Assembly (NCBI GenBank): GCA_011526105.1 | Contig: WYAZ01000063.1 | Coordinates: forward strand, 1-51,625 | Reading direction: 5' to 3' | DNA length: 51,625 nucleotides | Origin: Deltaproteobacteria bacterium | GTDB lineage: Bacteria > Myxococcota > Kuafuiibacteriia > Kuafuiibacteriales > Kuafuiibacteriaceae | Shown: piece by piece, positions 17,776 to 26,665 of the stretch | Numbering within the stretch: position 1 is the first letter of the stretch | Layout of the letters: each line of letters opens with the position of its first letter | Program-made: the position numbers and the translations under genes | Notes under the pieces: generated by a model | The model's input: the letters and a program-made list of their open reading frames with translations, nothing else | Databases searched by the model: none | What the model was told of the DNA's origin: nothing

Positions 17776-18453
17776 TTGCGTAACCAGAACGATTCCGAGG
17801 CCAAGCCCAAGAAGCCGGTGGAGTGGTCGGGCGACCACGACAGTCACGCCTGGCACGCGGAGCCCGAGGCGGACGCTGGTGATGACCACCAAGACTCCCT
17901 GATCGAGGCTCGATCCGAGTTGCCCGACCCGCTCGAGTCCCCCGAGGAAGAGCAAGACGAGGACGAGGACAGCGACGAAGAACAGGTCGCCGCTTCCGAG
18001 GACGAGGTCCAGCGCCCGGTCGGCCCCGAGGACGACGACGGCCGCCGTCGCAGCAAGACCATCGCTCGCAAGCAGATGATGCGCGAGCGTCGGCGCATGA
18101 TCGCGCAAGGCCTCATCCCCGAGGTGGTCGAATACGAGCGACCCAACACGCGCGTGCAGTGCCGAGATGGAAATCGTCCCTGCCTCTACGTCGCTTGTCG
18201 TTATCATCTCTATCTCGACGTCAATCCCAACACCGGCTCCATCAAGATCAACTTCCCAGACAAAGAGGTCTGGGAGCTCGCGGAGACCTGCGCGCTCGAC
18301 GTCGCCGAGAAGGGCGGCATCACGCTCGAGGAGGTCGGCGACATCATGAACCTGACCCGCGAGCGCATCCGTCAGGTCGAGGTCAGTGGCTTGCAGAAGC
18401 TGCGCGATGGCGAGGTCTCGCTCGAGACCTTCATGGACGGCCGCGAGCTCTGA
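17776..18453 (+). CDS. Sigma-70 region 4-like DNA-binding protein with acidic N-terminus
   Basis: 225 residues from TTG 17776. Residues about 1-90 are highly acidic and probably disordered ([16 protein letters not shown]). A basic segment [10 protein letters not shown] follows. The core reads [22 protein letters not shown], then [23 protein letters not shown], and ends in a clear region-4 helix-turn-helix ([20 protein letters not shown] ... L-Q-K-L-R-D), very like RpoD region 4. Regions 2 and 3 are missing, so it cannot act as a complete sigma factor. Conserved deltaproteobacterial proteins of this shape exist, function unknown to me. The Cys residues could bind metal or sense redox. It precedes purH by 56 bp. 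Confidence 0.85.
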   Translation: MRNQNDSEAKPKKPVEWSGDHDSHAWHAEPEADAGDDHQDSLIEARSELPDPLESPEEEQDEDEDSDEEQVAASEDEVQRPVGPEDDDGRRRSKTIARKQMMRERRRMIAQGLIPEVVEYERPNTRVQCRDGNRPCLYVACRYHLYLDVNPNTGSIKINFPDKEVWELAETCALDVAEKGGITLEEVGDIMNLTRERIRQVEVSGLQKLRDGEVSLETFMDGREL

Positions 18454-18509
18454 TCCTGCTCGAGACCGGGGCCCTCGCGCCCAAGTCGGCAAGCTGGTAG
18501 AGCCGTCTT

Positions 18510-20069
18510 GTGACCGAGAAACGAGCCCTTCTCAGCGTGACCGACAAGACCGGAGTCGTGGAATTTGCCCGCGGCTTGACGACACACGGGTTTCAGATCC
18601 TATCTACCGGCGGCACACGCCGGATCCTCATCGAGGCCGGGTTGACGGTCGTGGATGTGGCGGAGCACACGGGCTCCCCGGAGATGCTCGACGGCCGCGT
18701 CAAGACGCTGCACCCCCGAGTTCATGGCGGCATCCTCGCCCGTCGCGATCTCGAGAAGCACATGAGTGAACTCGAGAAGCACGGCATCCCGCCGATCGAT
18801 CTGGTCGCGGTCAATCTCTACGACTTCGAGACCGCCGCCTCCAACGCCGAGGCTAGCTTCGGCGAGGTGATGGAGGAGATCGACATCGGCGGGCCCACCA
18901 TGCTTCGAGCGTCTGCGAAGAACCACGCGTTCGTGCTCCCGGTGGTGGACCCCAGTGACTACGCCGACGTCCTCGCCGCCCTGGGGCGTCCCGAAGGCCC
19001 GGACGCAGAGTTCAGAAGACAACTCGCGGCCAAGGTCTTCGCCCACACTGCGCGTTATGACGCGATGGTCAGCGCGTACTTCGCCAAGGCGGTCTCGGAA
19101 GCCCCTCGCGCCGAGGTGATGCCCGCTCGCATCGGCTTGGTCTTCGAGAAGATCCAAGACCTCCGCTACGGCGAGAACCCGCATCAAGTGGCCGCGTTCT
19201 ATCGAGCCAGCGAGGAGGGCTCGGCTTCACTCGCCTCGGCCAAACAGCTCGGCGGCAAAGAGCTCTCGTACAACAACCTCCTGGACGCGGACGCTGCGCT
19301 TCGCTTGGTCATGGATCTCGGTTCCGAAGCCGCCGTCTACATCAAGCACAACAACCCCTGCGGCGCCGCGATTGACCCGGTGCTCGTCGAGGCCCTCCGC
19401 AAGGCGCGAGAGGTCGATCCGGTCTCCGCCTTTGGTGCGGTCGTGGCCATGGGGAAGTCGGTGGATGCGGCGGCCGCGGCTCTGCTCGCAGAGACCTTCC
19501 TCGAGGTCATCCTCGCTCCAGGCTTTTCGGCGGAGGCGGTCGACATCCTCGGGCGCAAGAAGAACCTGCGCCTGCTCGAGCTCCGTGGTCTCAAAGAGAG
19601 CGACGTGAACGTCGAGTTCAGGCGGGTGCAGGGCGGGCTCTTGGTGCAGTCGGAAGACCGCGGGGCACCTCGGGACGAGGCCCTTTCGGCGCGGGTCGTG
19701 ACCAAGCGGAGCCCCACCGCGGAAGAGCGTGAGGCGCTGGCCTTCACGTGGGCGGTCGCCAAACACGTACGCTCCAACGCGATCGTCTACGGCTACGCGG
19801 ATCGCGTCGCGGCCGTGGGCGCGGGTCAGATGAGCCGAGTCGATTCGGCCGAGATCGCGCGACACAAGGCCAAGGGACGCCTCGCCAAAACGGTAGCGGC
19901 TTCGGACGCGTTCTTTCCCTTCCGCGACGGGCTCGATCAGCTCGCGCAGGCGGGCGCGACGGCAGTGATTCAACCAGGAGGAAGCGTGCGCGATGAGGAG
20001 GTCATCGCTGCGGCCGACGAACATGGCCTGGCGATGGTCTTCACCGGAGTCAGACACTTCCGGCACTGA
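18510..20069 (+). CDS. purH: Bifunctional AICAR formyltransferase / IMP cyclohydrolase
   Basis: 519 residues, the family length, from GTG 18510. The N-terminal IMP cyclohydrolase half has [17 protein letters not shown] and [15 protein letters not shown], then [17 protein letters not shown]. The AICAR transformylase half has [54 protein letters not shown] and [10 protein letters not shown]. It carries out the last two steps of IMP synthesis using 10-formyl-THF. A later gene of the same direction, purD at 22675, belongs to the same pathway. Confidence 0.98.
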   Translation: MTEKRALLSVTDKTGVVEFARGLTTHGFQILSTGGTRRILIEAGLTVVDVAEHTGSPEMLDGRVKTLHPRVHGGILARRDLEKHMSELEKHGIPPIDLVAVNLYDFETAASNAEASFGEVMEEIDIGGPTMLRASAKNHAFVLPVVDPSDYADVLAALGRPEGPDAEFRRQLAAKVFAHTARYDAMVSAYFAKAVSEAPRAEVMPARIGLVFEKIQDLRYGENPHQVAAFYRASEEGSASLASAKQLGGKELSYNNLLDADAALRLVMDLGSEAAVYIKHNNPCGAAIDPVLVEALRKAREVDPVSAFGAVVAMGKSVDAAAAALLAETFLEVILAPGFSAEAVDILGRKKNLRLLELRGLKESDVNVEFRRVQGGLLVQSEDRGAPRDEALSARVVTKRSPTAEEREALAFTWAVAKHVRSNAIVYGYADRVAAVGAGQMSRVDSAEIARHKAKGRLAKTVAASDAFFPFRDGLDQLAQAGATAVIQPGGSVRDEEVIAAADEHGLAMVFTGVRHFRH

Positions 20070-20092
20070 GCCGAGGTCTTTGGGAAGCCTAG

Positions 20093-22675
20093 ATGCGGAT
20101 CGACTGCGAGAGCTGTAAAGCCGTCTACAACATCGACGACGCCCTGTTGTCGGATCAGCCCATTGGCGCCCAGTGTCCCTACTGCCAGCACGTCAAGGTG
20201 GTCACGCTCGACGCGAGGGGAGGTCGTCCGGAGCCCCAGGGGCTGACCGTCGAACCGGCCCGCAGGGGAGGCCACGCGCCCGAGCTCGAGCAAGAGCAAG
20301 GGCTCTACGGGGGCGGCGCGGGGCGAAAGTCGGCTCCGGCCCTCGAACTCGATACCGGGGGGCGTTTCGGCGGGGGTGGCATCGAGCTCGACACCGAGGC
20401 CAAGTGCAACGTCTGCGGTACGCCGCTTCTGGACGAGTTCGACAAGGTCATTGGGCTCTGTGAGGCCCACCAGCGCGAGCGCGCAGGCGGTGGTGGCGCA
20501 GAGAGCTCGCCGGCACGAGGCGGCGGAGGTGGTCGGTACCGGGTCAAGAAGGCCGATGGCGAGGTGATCGGTCCTTACTCCTTCGAGGAGCTGAAGTCTC
20601 AAGTGCGAAGTCGAGCGGTGACCTCGGACGATCGCTTCTCCACCGAGACCGATGCGTCCTTCAAGGAGGCGCGTCGCATCCCAGAGCTCGAGAACCTCTT
20701 TGCCCTCGCGGAAGCTTCGGCCGCCAAACCCCAGATCGAGCCGAGGCGCGTCCCCATCAACTTTGGCTTTCTGTTGTGGCCGTTCGTCTTTCTCTCTGCC
20801 GTGGCTGTGGGCGGCGGCATCTTGTACATCGTGGCGCCGGACACCGCGATGGAGTACGTGGACAAGCTGCGCAGCATGGGCGGTGGCACTTTGGTGGGCC
20901 CGGGCAATCCGCTCTCCGCGCGCATCCCCGATTTCAAAAAGAAGCACGGTGCGGTCACCGAAGCCCCCGAGGTGCTGCGCGCACGGGCCGCCAAAGCGTT
21001 CGCGCTCGACACTGCCGCTGGGTATGCCGAGGCGCGCACGCTGCTCGAGCAGGCGTTGGTTCGTTCCCCATCGGATCCGGACCTGGCGGCGGAGTACGCC
21101 GAGAACGAGATCCTCGGACGCAGCGGCGCGCTCTCGGGTCAAGACCTCGATCTCGTGAGTTCGGTGGCGGAGTGGGCGGTCAAGAGGGCCCCCGAGCGTT
21201 CGGCCGGGCATCGCGCCAAGGCCGCCTATCAGCTGCTGGTCGGGGAACTCGACGAAGCGCGCAACGCGGCCGAACAGGCGCTCAAACGCGACGCGAGCGA
21301 CATCCGAGCCAAGCTCCTCTTGGCGGAAGCCTTCGTCGAAGGGAACTACGACTTCGCCATCCTGGAGGGTGAGGCGGCGTCCTCCGCGGCGCCCGAGCTC
21401 CGGCGAGTCGACCGAGTTCTCGCGCGTGCCTATCTGCTCGCCGGCCGGTACACCTCAGCCTATCGGGTCTTGGACGCTCGCCTGGCGAAGGACAAGGACA
21501 ACGCCGCGGTTCTCCAGCTGTACGGCGATGTCGATCGGGCGCTGGGTCAGCTCGCGAACGCCGAGGCGCGGTACCGCGCTGCGGTGGCGGGCAAGGGCGC
21601 GGTCAACGAGGCGCGCCTTGCGCTCGGCAGCCTGCTCATCGAGCGCGACTCCCTGGACGGAGCCATTTCAACGTACCGTAGACTCGCCGAGGACCAGTCG
21701 CAGACGGCGCCTCATCGGCGGGCCGCGTACTCGGGCTGGGCGCGCGCCGAGCTCCTTCGGCGTCAGTGGGGGCGGGCCGATCAGCTCGCGAGAGCCGCGC
21801 TGGCCCTCGGCACACGTGAGCCCGCGGCGCTGCTCGTCCGGGCGGAGGTGGCGCTCGAGACCGGCTCCGCCACCACCGCCGAAGACATGGCAAAACGGAC
21901 CCTGGATCTGCAGCGGGGCGAGCCGGCGGCCTTGGTGGTGCTCGGGCGATTGCAGGTCAAGGCCGGCAAACTGCCCGAGGCCGTGAAGCTCCTCGAGGAG
22001 GCCTGCCAGAACGACGCGCGAGACCCCCGGCTCTGGAGCATCCTCGCCGCCGCGTATCTCAAGTTCAATAGCGAGGTCCAGGCCTTTACGATTCTGCGCA
22101 AGGTGACCGAGATCGACCCCGGAGAACGAGACGCACGGAACCGTCAGAGCCTCCTCGGGCTGTCTCCCTTCGCGATCAGCGAGGCCCAGGAGAGCTTCGA
22201 ACAGCACCTCAAGCAGGACCGCAATCGCTCGCTCTCTCACTCTGCGATCGGCGTGCTCGAGTATCACTCCGGGCGCACCTCGGCCGCGCGCGAGGCCTTC
22301 GAGCGAGCGATTCGAGGAGACAGCGGCAACGTCGTCGCTCTGCTCTACGACGCTCATCTCGCGCTCGAGCGCGGTGAGCCTTCGCGGGCGCAGAAGGCAC
22401 TCGCGCGGGTCCTCAAGGTCGAAAAGACCTCGCTGATCGGGAACCTGATCGCAGCGCGGGCGTCGCTCGAGCGTCGCGACTTCCTGGCGGCGCAGGAGCA
22501 TCTCGACATCGCGCTTCGAACGAGCCGAGGCTTCGCGCCAGCGGTGGTGGAGCAGGGCTACCTCGAACACGCCAAGAACGACAAGGAGGCGGCGCTCAAG
22601 CGTGTGCAACCGGTCTTCAGAGTGAATCCGTATTCGCTGCGTCTTCGCCGGCTCCTTCGCACCTTGGGAGGCTGA
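20093..22675 (+). CDS. Zinc-ribbon, GYF-like and TPR membrane protein
   Basis: 860 residues. The N-terminus is an MJ0042-type zinc ribbon (Cys5, Cys8, Cys28, Cys31; [18 protein letters not shown]). A second possible zinc site is C105-x2-C108 ... C123-x2-H126. Residues about 148-190 resemble a GYF_2/DUF4339 domain ([20 protein letters not shown]). One membrane helix lies at about 222-248 ([20 protein letters not shown]). The remaining 600 residues are TPR repeats. This cytoplasmic zinc-ribbon plus extracytoplasmic TPR architecture recurs in myxobacteria; partners are unknown. It starts 23 bp after purH and its stop shares one base with the purD start, so it is embedded in a purine gene operon. 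Confidence 0.88.
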   Translation: MRIDCESCKAVYNIDDALLSDQPIGAQCPYCQHVKVVTLDARGGRPEPQGLTVEPARRGGHAPELEQEQGLYGGGAGRKSAPALELDTGGRFGGGGIELDTEAKCNVCGTPLLDEFDKVIGLCEAHQRERAGGGGAESSPARGGGGGRYRVKKADGEVIGPYSFEELKSQVRSRAVTSDDRFSTETDASFKEARRIPELENLFALAEASAAKPQIEPRRVPINFGFLLWPFVFLSAVAVGGGILYIVAPDTAMEYVDKLRSMGGGTLVGPGNPLSARIPDFKKKHGAVTEAPEVLRARAAKAFALDTAAGYAEARTLLEQALVRSPSDPDLAAEYAENEILGRSGALSGQDLDLVSSVAEWAVKRAPERSAGHRAKAAYQLLVGELDEARNAAEQALKRDASDIRAKLLLAEAFVEGNYDFAILEGEAASSAAPELRRVDRVLARAYLLAGRYTSAYRVLDARLAKDKDNAAVLQLYGDVDRALGQLANAEARYRAAVAGKGAVNEARLALGSLLIERDSLDGAISTYRRLAEDQSQTAPHRRAAYSGWARAELLRRQWGRADQLARAALALGTREPAALLVRAEVALETGSATTAEDMAKRTLDLQRGEPAALVVLGRLQVKAGKLPEAVKLLEEACQNDARDPRLWSILAAAYLKFNSEVQAFTILRKVTEIDPGERDARNRQSLLGLSPFAISEAQESFEQHLKQDRNRSLSHSAIGVLEYHSGRTSAAREAFERAIRGDSGNVVALLYDAHLALERGEPSRAQKALARVLKVEKTSLIGNLIAARASLERRDFLAAQEHLDIALRTSRGFAPAVVEQGYLEHAKNDKEAALKRVQPVFRVNPYSLRLRRLLRTLGG

Positions 22676-23949
22676 TGGGCATGAAGCGCAAAGTTCTGGT
22701 CGTCGGCGGTGGGGGACGCGAGCACGCGCTCGTCGAGGCCCTGCATCGCTCCCCTTCTTCGCCCGAGATCTTCGCGGCGCCGGGCAACGCGGGCACCGCG
22801 GCTCGCGCCAAGAACCTGCCCATCGCCGCCGACGCGGTTTTGGAGCTCGTGTCCGCCGCCATCGAGCGGCGACTGGACCTCGTCGTCGTGGGGCCGGAGG
22901 TCCCGCTCGTTCTCGGGCTCGTGGACCGTCTCGGGGAGCGTGGCATCCCGGCGCTGGGGCCGCGAGCGGCGGCCGCACGCCTCGAGGGCAGCAAGTCCTT
23001 CTCCAAGAAGATCATGGCCGAAGCGCGGGTGCCCACCGCGCGCTTCCTCTCGACTTCGGATCAGGATGAGGCCATCGAGTTCGCGCGCTCGCTTTCGGGT
23101 CGCGTGGCGGTCAAGGCGGACGGACTCGCCGCCGGCAAGGGCGTGATCGTGGCGGGGGATGAAGCCGAAGCCATCTCGGCCATCCGGCAGCTCGCAGGCG
23201 ACGCGGCTGCGCGGGACGGCTTGGTGGTCGAAGAGCGACTCGAAGGAGAAGAACTCTCGGTCCTCGCGCTCACGGACGGCACTCACATCGCGACCTTCAG
23301 CGGCGCGCAAGACCACAAGCGTGTTCGCGACCACGATGAGGGGCCCAACACCGGCGGTATGGGGGCCTACTCACCGGCCCCCAAGGGGACCCGAGCCTTG
23401 CTCGACGAGATCGAGCGTACCGCGCTTCGTCCGGTGCTCGACCGGCTGGCGGAGCTCGGCGCTCCCTTTTCGGGCGTGCTCTACGCGGGCATCATGCTCA
23501 CCGCGGACGGCCCGAAGGTCCTCGAGTACAACGTCCGTTTCGGAGACCCCGAGGCCGAGGTCCTGCTGCCTCGGCTCCGCGGGGACGTCTTCGAACTCTT
23601 GCTCTCCGCCGCCACCGGCCAGCTTCGTCCCGGCCCGGTCGATGAGATCGACCAGGCCGCGCTCACGGTTGTGATGGCCGCCGCCGGTTATCCGGCGAGG
23701 CCGCGCCGCGGTGACGTGATCCACGGGCTCAAAGAGGCCGAGGCGATTCCTGGGGTCCACGTCTACCATGCGGGGACCGAGCAGGTGGGCGGCGAAGTCC
23801 GGACCGCCGGTGGTCGTGTGCTCGCGGTGACCGGGATGGGCGCGGACCTCGCGGCGGCCAAGGAGGCGGCCTATCGGGGCGTCGCGGCGATTCACTTCGA
23901 AGGTCAGCACTTCCGAACCGACATCGGCGCGCGGGCGCTCGGGCGGTAG
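22675..23949 (+). CDS. purD: Phosphoribosylamine-glycine ligase (GAR synthetase)
   Basis: 424 residues, normal for the family. ATG 22675 overlaps the TGA of the TPR gene (TGATG); ATG 22681 (MKRKVLVVGGGGREHAL) is equally possible. ATP-grasp features: VLVVGGGGREHALVEAL, FAAPGNAGTA, V-V-G-P-E-V-P-L, K-A-D-G-L-A-A-G-K-G-V, QDHKRVRDHDEGPNTGGMGA (PurD signature) and E-Y-N-V-R-F-G-D-P-E. It joins glycine to phosphoribosylamine in step two of purine synthesis. Same operon as purH. Confidence 0.98.
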   Translation: MGMKRKVLVVGGGGREHALVEALHRSPSSPEIFAAPGNAGTAARAKNLPIAADAVLELVSAAIERRLDLVVVGPEVPLVLGLVDRLGERGIPALGPRAAAARLEGSKSFSKKIMAEARVPTARFLSTSDQDEAIEFARSLSGRVAVKADGLAAGKGVIVAGDEAEAISAIRQLAGDAAARDGLVVEERLEGEELSVLALTDGTHIATFSGAQDHKRVRDHDEGPNTGGMGAYSPAPKGTRALLDEIERTALRPVLDRLAELGAPFSGVLYAGIMLTADGPKVLEYNVRFGDPEAEVLLPRLRGDVFELLLSAATGQLRPGPVDEIDQAALTVVMAAAGYPARPRRGDVIHGLKEAEAIPGVHVYHAGTEQVGGEVRTAGGRVLAVTGMGADLAAAKEAAYRGVAAIHFEGQHFRTDIGARALGR

Positions 23950-23952
23950 GGC

Positions 23953-24633
23953 GTGCTCTACCTCGACCTCGACGGCACGCTGCTCGACGATCGCGATCGG
24001 CACTACGCCACCTACGTAGAGGTGCTCTCGGCCCCGGAGCTCCGCGGGGTGCCCATTCCGCTCAAGGAGTATTGGGGCCTCCGGCAAGAAGCCAAAGCGG
24101 TGGATGAGATCCTGAAGCGGTCCAGGCTCTTTCCGCCCAAGTACAAGGCCTTCAAGCAGGCCTTCGAGGAGCGCCTCGAGACTTCGGAGATGCTCTCCTT
24201 GGACACTGTTCGCGAGGGGGTCGAGACGGCGCTCGGCAAGCTCTACACCAAGACGCCCATCTGCCTGGTGACTCAGCGGCGGGCGCACGACGAGCTGCTC
24301 AATCAGCTCGAGATGCTCGGGATCCGGAAGTACTTCGTCGAGGTTCTCTCGGGTGCGCCCGAGGTCCTGCGTCGGCCGGACAAGGACGCGCGCTGGAAGC
24401 ACAAGGCAGAGCTCGTCCGGAAGCGCTACCGCATCTTGCCCACCGAGACCGTGTATCTGGGTGACACCGAGGGTGACGTGAAGTGCGCGCGCAGCCTGGG
24501 CTTCGAGGTCTGGCTGCTCGAGGGTGGTCACCGCACCAAGGAGCTGCAGATCAAGGCGGACCCCGATCGCATCGTGGCGGACCTGCCGGCGGCGCTGAAG
24601 TACCTGCTCCCCGGTGGGCGCTGGCAGCGCTAG
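23953..24633 (+). CDS. HAD-superfamily phosphatase (phosphoglycolate phosphatase-like)
   Basis: 226 residues from GTG 23953, 3 bp after purD. HAD motif I is Y-L-D-L-D-G-T-L-L-D (nucleophile Asp5, Asp7), motif II is the Thr in C-L-V-T-Q-R-R, motif III is a Lys in the W-K-H-K-A-E-L-V-R-K segment, motif IV is G-D-T-E-G-D-V. A helical cap lies between motifs I and II (about residues 15-95), as in the class of phosphoglycolate/pyrophosphate phosphatases. Substrate cannot be told. Position at the end of a purine operon might hint at a nucleotide or sugar phosphate. Confidence 0.85.
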   Translation: MLYLDLDGTLLDDRDRHYATYVEVLSAPELRGVPIPLKEYWGLRQEAKAVDEILKRSRLFPPKYKAFKQAFEERLETSEMLSLDTVREGVETALGKLYTKTPICLVTQRRAHDELLNQLEMLGIRKYFVEVLSGAPEVLRRPDKDARWKHKAELVRKRYRILPTETVYLGDTEGDVKCARSLGFEVWLLEGGHRTKELQIKADPDRIVADLPAALKYLLPGGRWQR

Positions 24634-24638
24634 GCGCC

Positions 24639-26321
24639 CTAAGTCTCGGGTGACAGCGGCGGCTTCGAGATGATCGAGCGCTCGGCGCTCGGAAGCCGTC
24701 GCGGAATACGCACCGTGCGCGTGCGGCCGAGGAGCTCGAAGTACGCGAGGATCGACCCCCCTTCTTCCTCGAAGGGCTCGATGAAGAGCGCGCGGGCCTC
24801 AGCGGTGGAGAGCTTGTGCTGCACCAGGCCGTAGTAGAGGCGGTCGCCGAGCATGTAGCCCAGCATGTGGGTGACGGCATTAAACACCGCGGGTGGGGCG
24901 GAGTAGATGCGTGCGAGCACAGGCGTCCCATGGCCGCGCTCGAGCTCGATGTGCTCGAGCGCGAGACGCGCCGCTTCGATGTCCAGCTCGCGGACCGTCG
25001 CGCCCGGGCTCGAGCCCCGAAGTTCCTCGAGCTCCTTGGCGTGAGGGGCGCGCCGCTTCGTGTTCACCAGCTTGCTGCCGAGGAAGCCCACCGCCTCGTT
25101 CAGAATCCGGACATAGAAGGCGTCCACGAGCCCCTTGGGGTCGTCCATGCCTTCACCGGAGAGATGATGCCGCAGGTAGTGGGCGGCTTCCTCCGCCGCG
25201 TGGGTGATGTTGGACTTCGCGAGGTAGATGAGCCTCGCCTTTGGGATGTAGCAGCTCTCGCTCGATAGCACGTGCTTGCGGAGCTTCTCGAGTTCGCTCT
25301 TGGTGAGTCGGCCGCCGGACTTCTCTCGCTCGAGGAACGAGAGGTCCTCGGGGCCGGTCACCTCGACGCGGCGCTCCGCCCCGCTGACCTTCAAGCCCAG
25401 GGCGTGGCCGATGGTGCGAAGGGCCTGCCGAACCACCCGACGCGCGGCCTCGGGCTCGAACGTGCCTTCTGCGAGATCACCTTCCTCGAGAGCGTCGAGC
25501 CAGGTGAGAAATGACTGCTGACAGACCACCGGCGAAGCCGAGTGCAGCGAGTAGGCGCCGCTCGGAAGACGAAACACATCATGTCGGTCGGTGAGGCCCT
25601 TCTCGGCGAGCGAGAAGTAGACGGTGTGTGAGTTGAAGTGGACACGCAGCGTCTCGGGGGCCGGCGCCTTTCTTCGCTTCGCGGAGCGCACCAGCGACGA
25701 CGGCAGATGGGGTGGGGCGAGATGCATCTCGCCGATGAGCACAAACACACGTCGCTCCGGATGCTCTTCGAGGGCGTCGAGCAGGCGCTCCGCAGCGTAC
25801 AGATCGCGGTCGGCGAGGCTGGGGCGCACGTCGAAGGGATGGTCGAGCCCGATGATCCCGAAGCCTCGCTCGCGGGCGAGGTCGAACAGCGGCCGAAAGG
25901 CCGAGAAGGGCCCGAACGGCCAGCGGGCCTCGAAGCTGGTCTGTCGCAGGAAGCTTCGCTCGCTCAGCCGACCGCGCAAAAAGCGATCGAGGGCCGGCTG
26001 GTCCGAGCCGCGAAAAGCCTCGAGCCCGATCGTGATGGGGCGCTTTCGCGTCTGGCGACGGACCAGTCGCACAAAAGCTCGCTGAGCGGGCGCGAAGGTG
26101 TGGTAGTCGCCAAACAGCACGACCCGAGCCTGCCCCGCGGCTCGGAGCAGCGCGCTGTACGAAGCGGGCGACTCGGCTCGTCGTACGGTTTGATCGTAAC
26201 GTTGCTCGTAACGACGGAACTCGTCGGTGTATCCTTCGACCGCTTGATTGATCAGCCGCTGATTGGCCTGAAAGAGGCGCAACTCGAGGCGGTGCAGTGC
26301 TTGCCGGAAGCTTTCGCCCAT
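24639..26321 (-). CDS. ChaN/erythromycin-esterase-like family protein, long form
   Basis: 560 residues from ATG 26321. Residues about 60-240 hold a ChaN-like (haem-binding uptake, Tiki-type) domain: ARVVLFGDYHTFAPAQRAFV, P-I-T-I-G-L-E-A-F-R-G-S-D-Q-P-A-L-D-R-F-L, FGIIGLDHPFDVRPS and RRVFVLIGEMHLAPPHLP. The E/D-x-H pattern (G-D-Y-H-T and G-E-M-H-L) places the metal/haem-binding residues. There is no lipobox, unlike ChaN itself. The C-terminal 300 residues are helical and unassigned, ending with a conserved-looking GYMLGDRLYYGLVQHKLS segment. It is 32 bp downstream of rpsT on the same strand. Function unknown. Confidence 0.72.
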   Translation of the reverse strand: MGESFRQALHRLELRLFQANQRLINQAVEGYTDEFRRYEQRYDQTVRRAESPASYSALLRAAGQARVVLFGDYHTFAPAQRAFVRLVRRQTRKRPITIGLEAFRGSDQPALDRFLRGRLSERSFLRQTSFEARWPFGPFSAFRPLFDLARERGFGIIGLDHPFDVRPSLADRDLYAAERLLDALEEHPERRVFVLIGEMHLAPPHLPSSLVRSAKRRKAPAPETLRVHFNSHTVYFSLAEKGLTDRHDVFRLPSGAYSLHSASPVVCQQSFLTWLDALEEGDLAEGTFEPEAARRVVRQALRTIGHALGLKVSGAERRVEVTGPEDLSFLEREKSGGRLTKSELEKLRKHVLSSESCYIPKARLIYLAKSNITHAAEEAAHYLRHHLSGEGMDDPKGLVDAFYVRILNEAVGFLGSKLVNTKRRAPHAKELEELRGSSPGATVRELDIEAARLALEHIELERGHGTPVLARIYSAPPAVFNAVTHMLGYMLGDRLYYGLVQHKLSTAEARALFIEPFEEEGGSILAYFELLGRTRTVRIPRRLPSAERSIISKPPLSPET

Positions 26322-26353
26322 GGCGGAGCCGCTCGGCTAGGGCGGCGGGGGGG

Positions 26354-26608
26354 TTATCGGTTTGCCGCTCGGGCGAGCCGAGAGACGTATCGGCTGACGG
26401 TGTTGCCGTTCAGCACGTTCTTGGTGCCGGCCTTTTGGACCTCGCGGATGGCGAGCGCGACGAGCTCTGCCTTGTCCGCGGCGCCGGTCTCGAGCGCGCT
26501 GCGAGCCGCCTTGAGCGCCTTGCGCATGCGTGATCGTAGCGCCGTGTTTCGGGCGCTGCGTTTTTGGTTTTGGCGATTTCGCTTTTCGGCAGACTTGTGC
26601 TGTGCCAC
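26354..26608 (-). CDS. rpsT: 30S ribosomal protein S20
   Basis: 84 residues. The start is GTG 26608, preceded by AGAGGGA; the open frame extends far upstream but that part is antisense to murJ and not S20-like. The protein begins VAQHKSAEKRNRQNQKRSAR, continues NTALRSRMRKALKAARSALE and ends N-T-V-S-R-Y-V-S-R-L-A-R-A-A-N-R, the three-helix bS20 pattern: S-A-x-K-R x-R-Q x2-x-R x2-N and the K-x-x-x-x-R-L Lys/Arg-rich C-terminus. It binds the 5' domain of 16S rRNA. The start is 57 bp from the divergent murJ start. Confidence 0.95.
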   Translation of the reverse strand: MAQHKSAEKRNRQNQKRSARNTALRSRMRKALKAARSALETGAADKAELVALAIREVQKAGTKNVLNGNTVSRYVSRLARAANR

Positions 26609-26665
26609 GAGGTTCCCTCTTTGTGAGTCCGCGTGGGTAAACGCTGAGCCACGGAGTGTCAAGCG

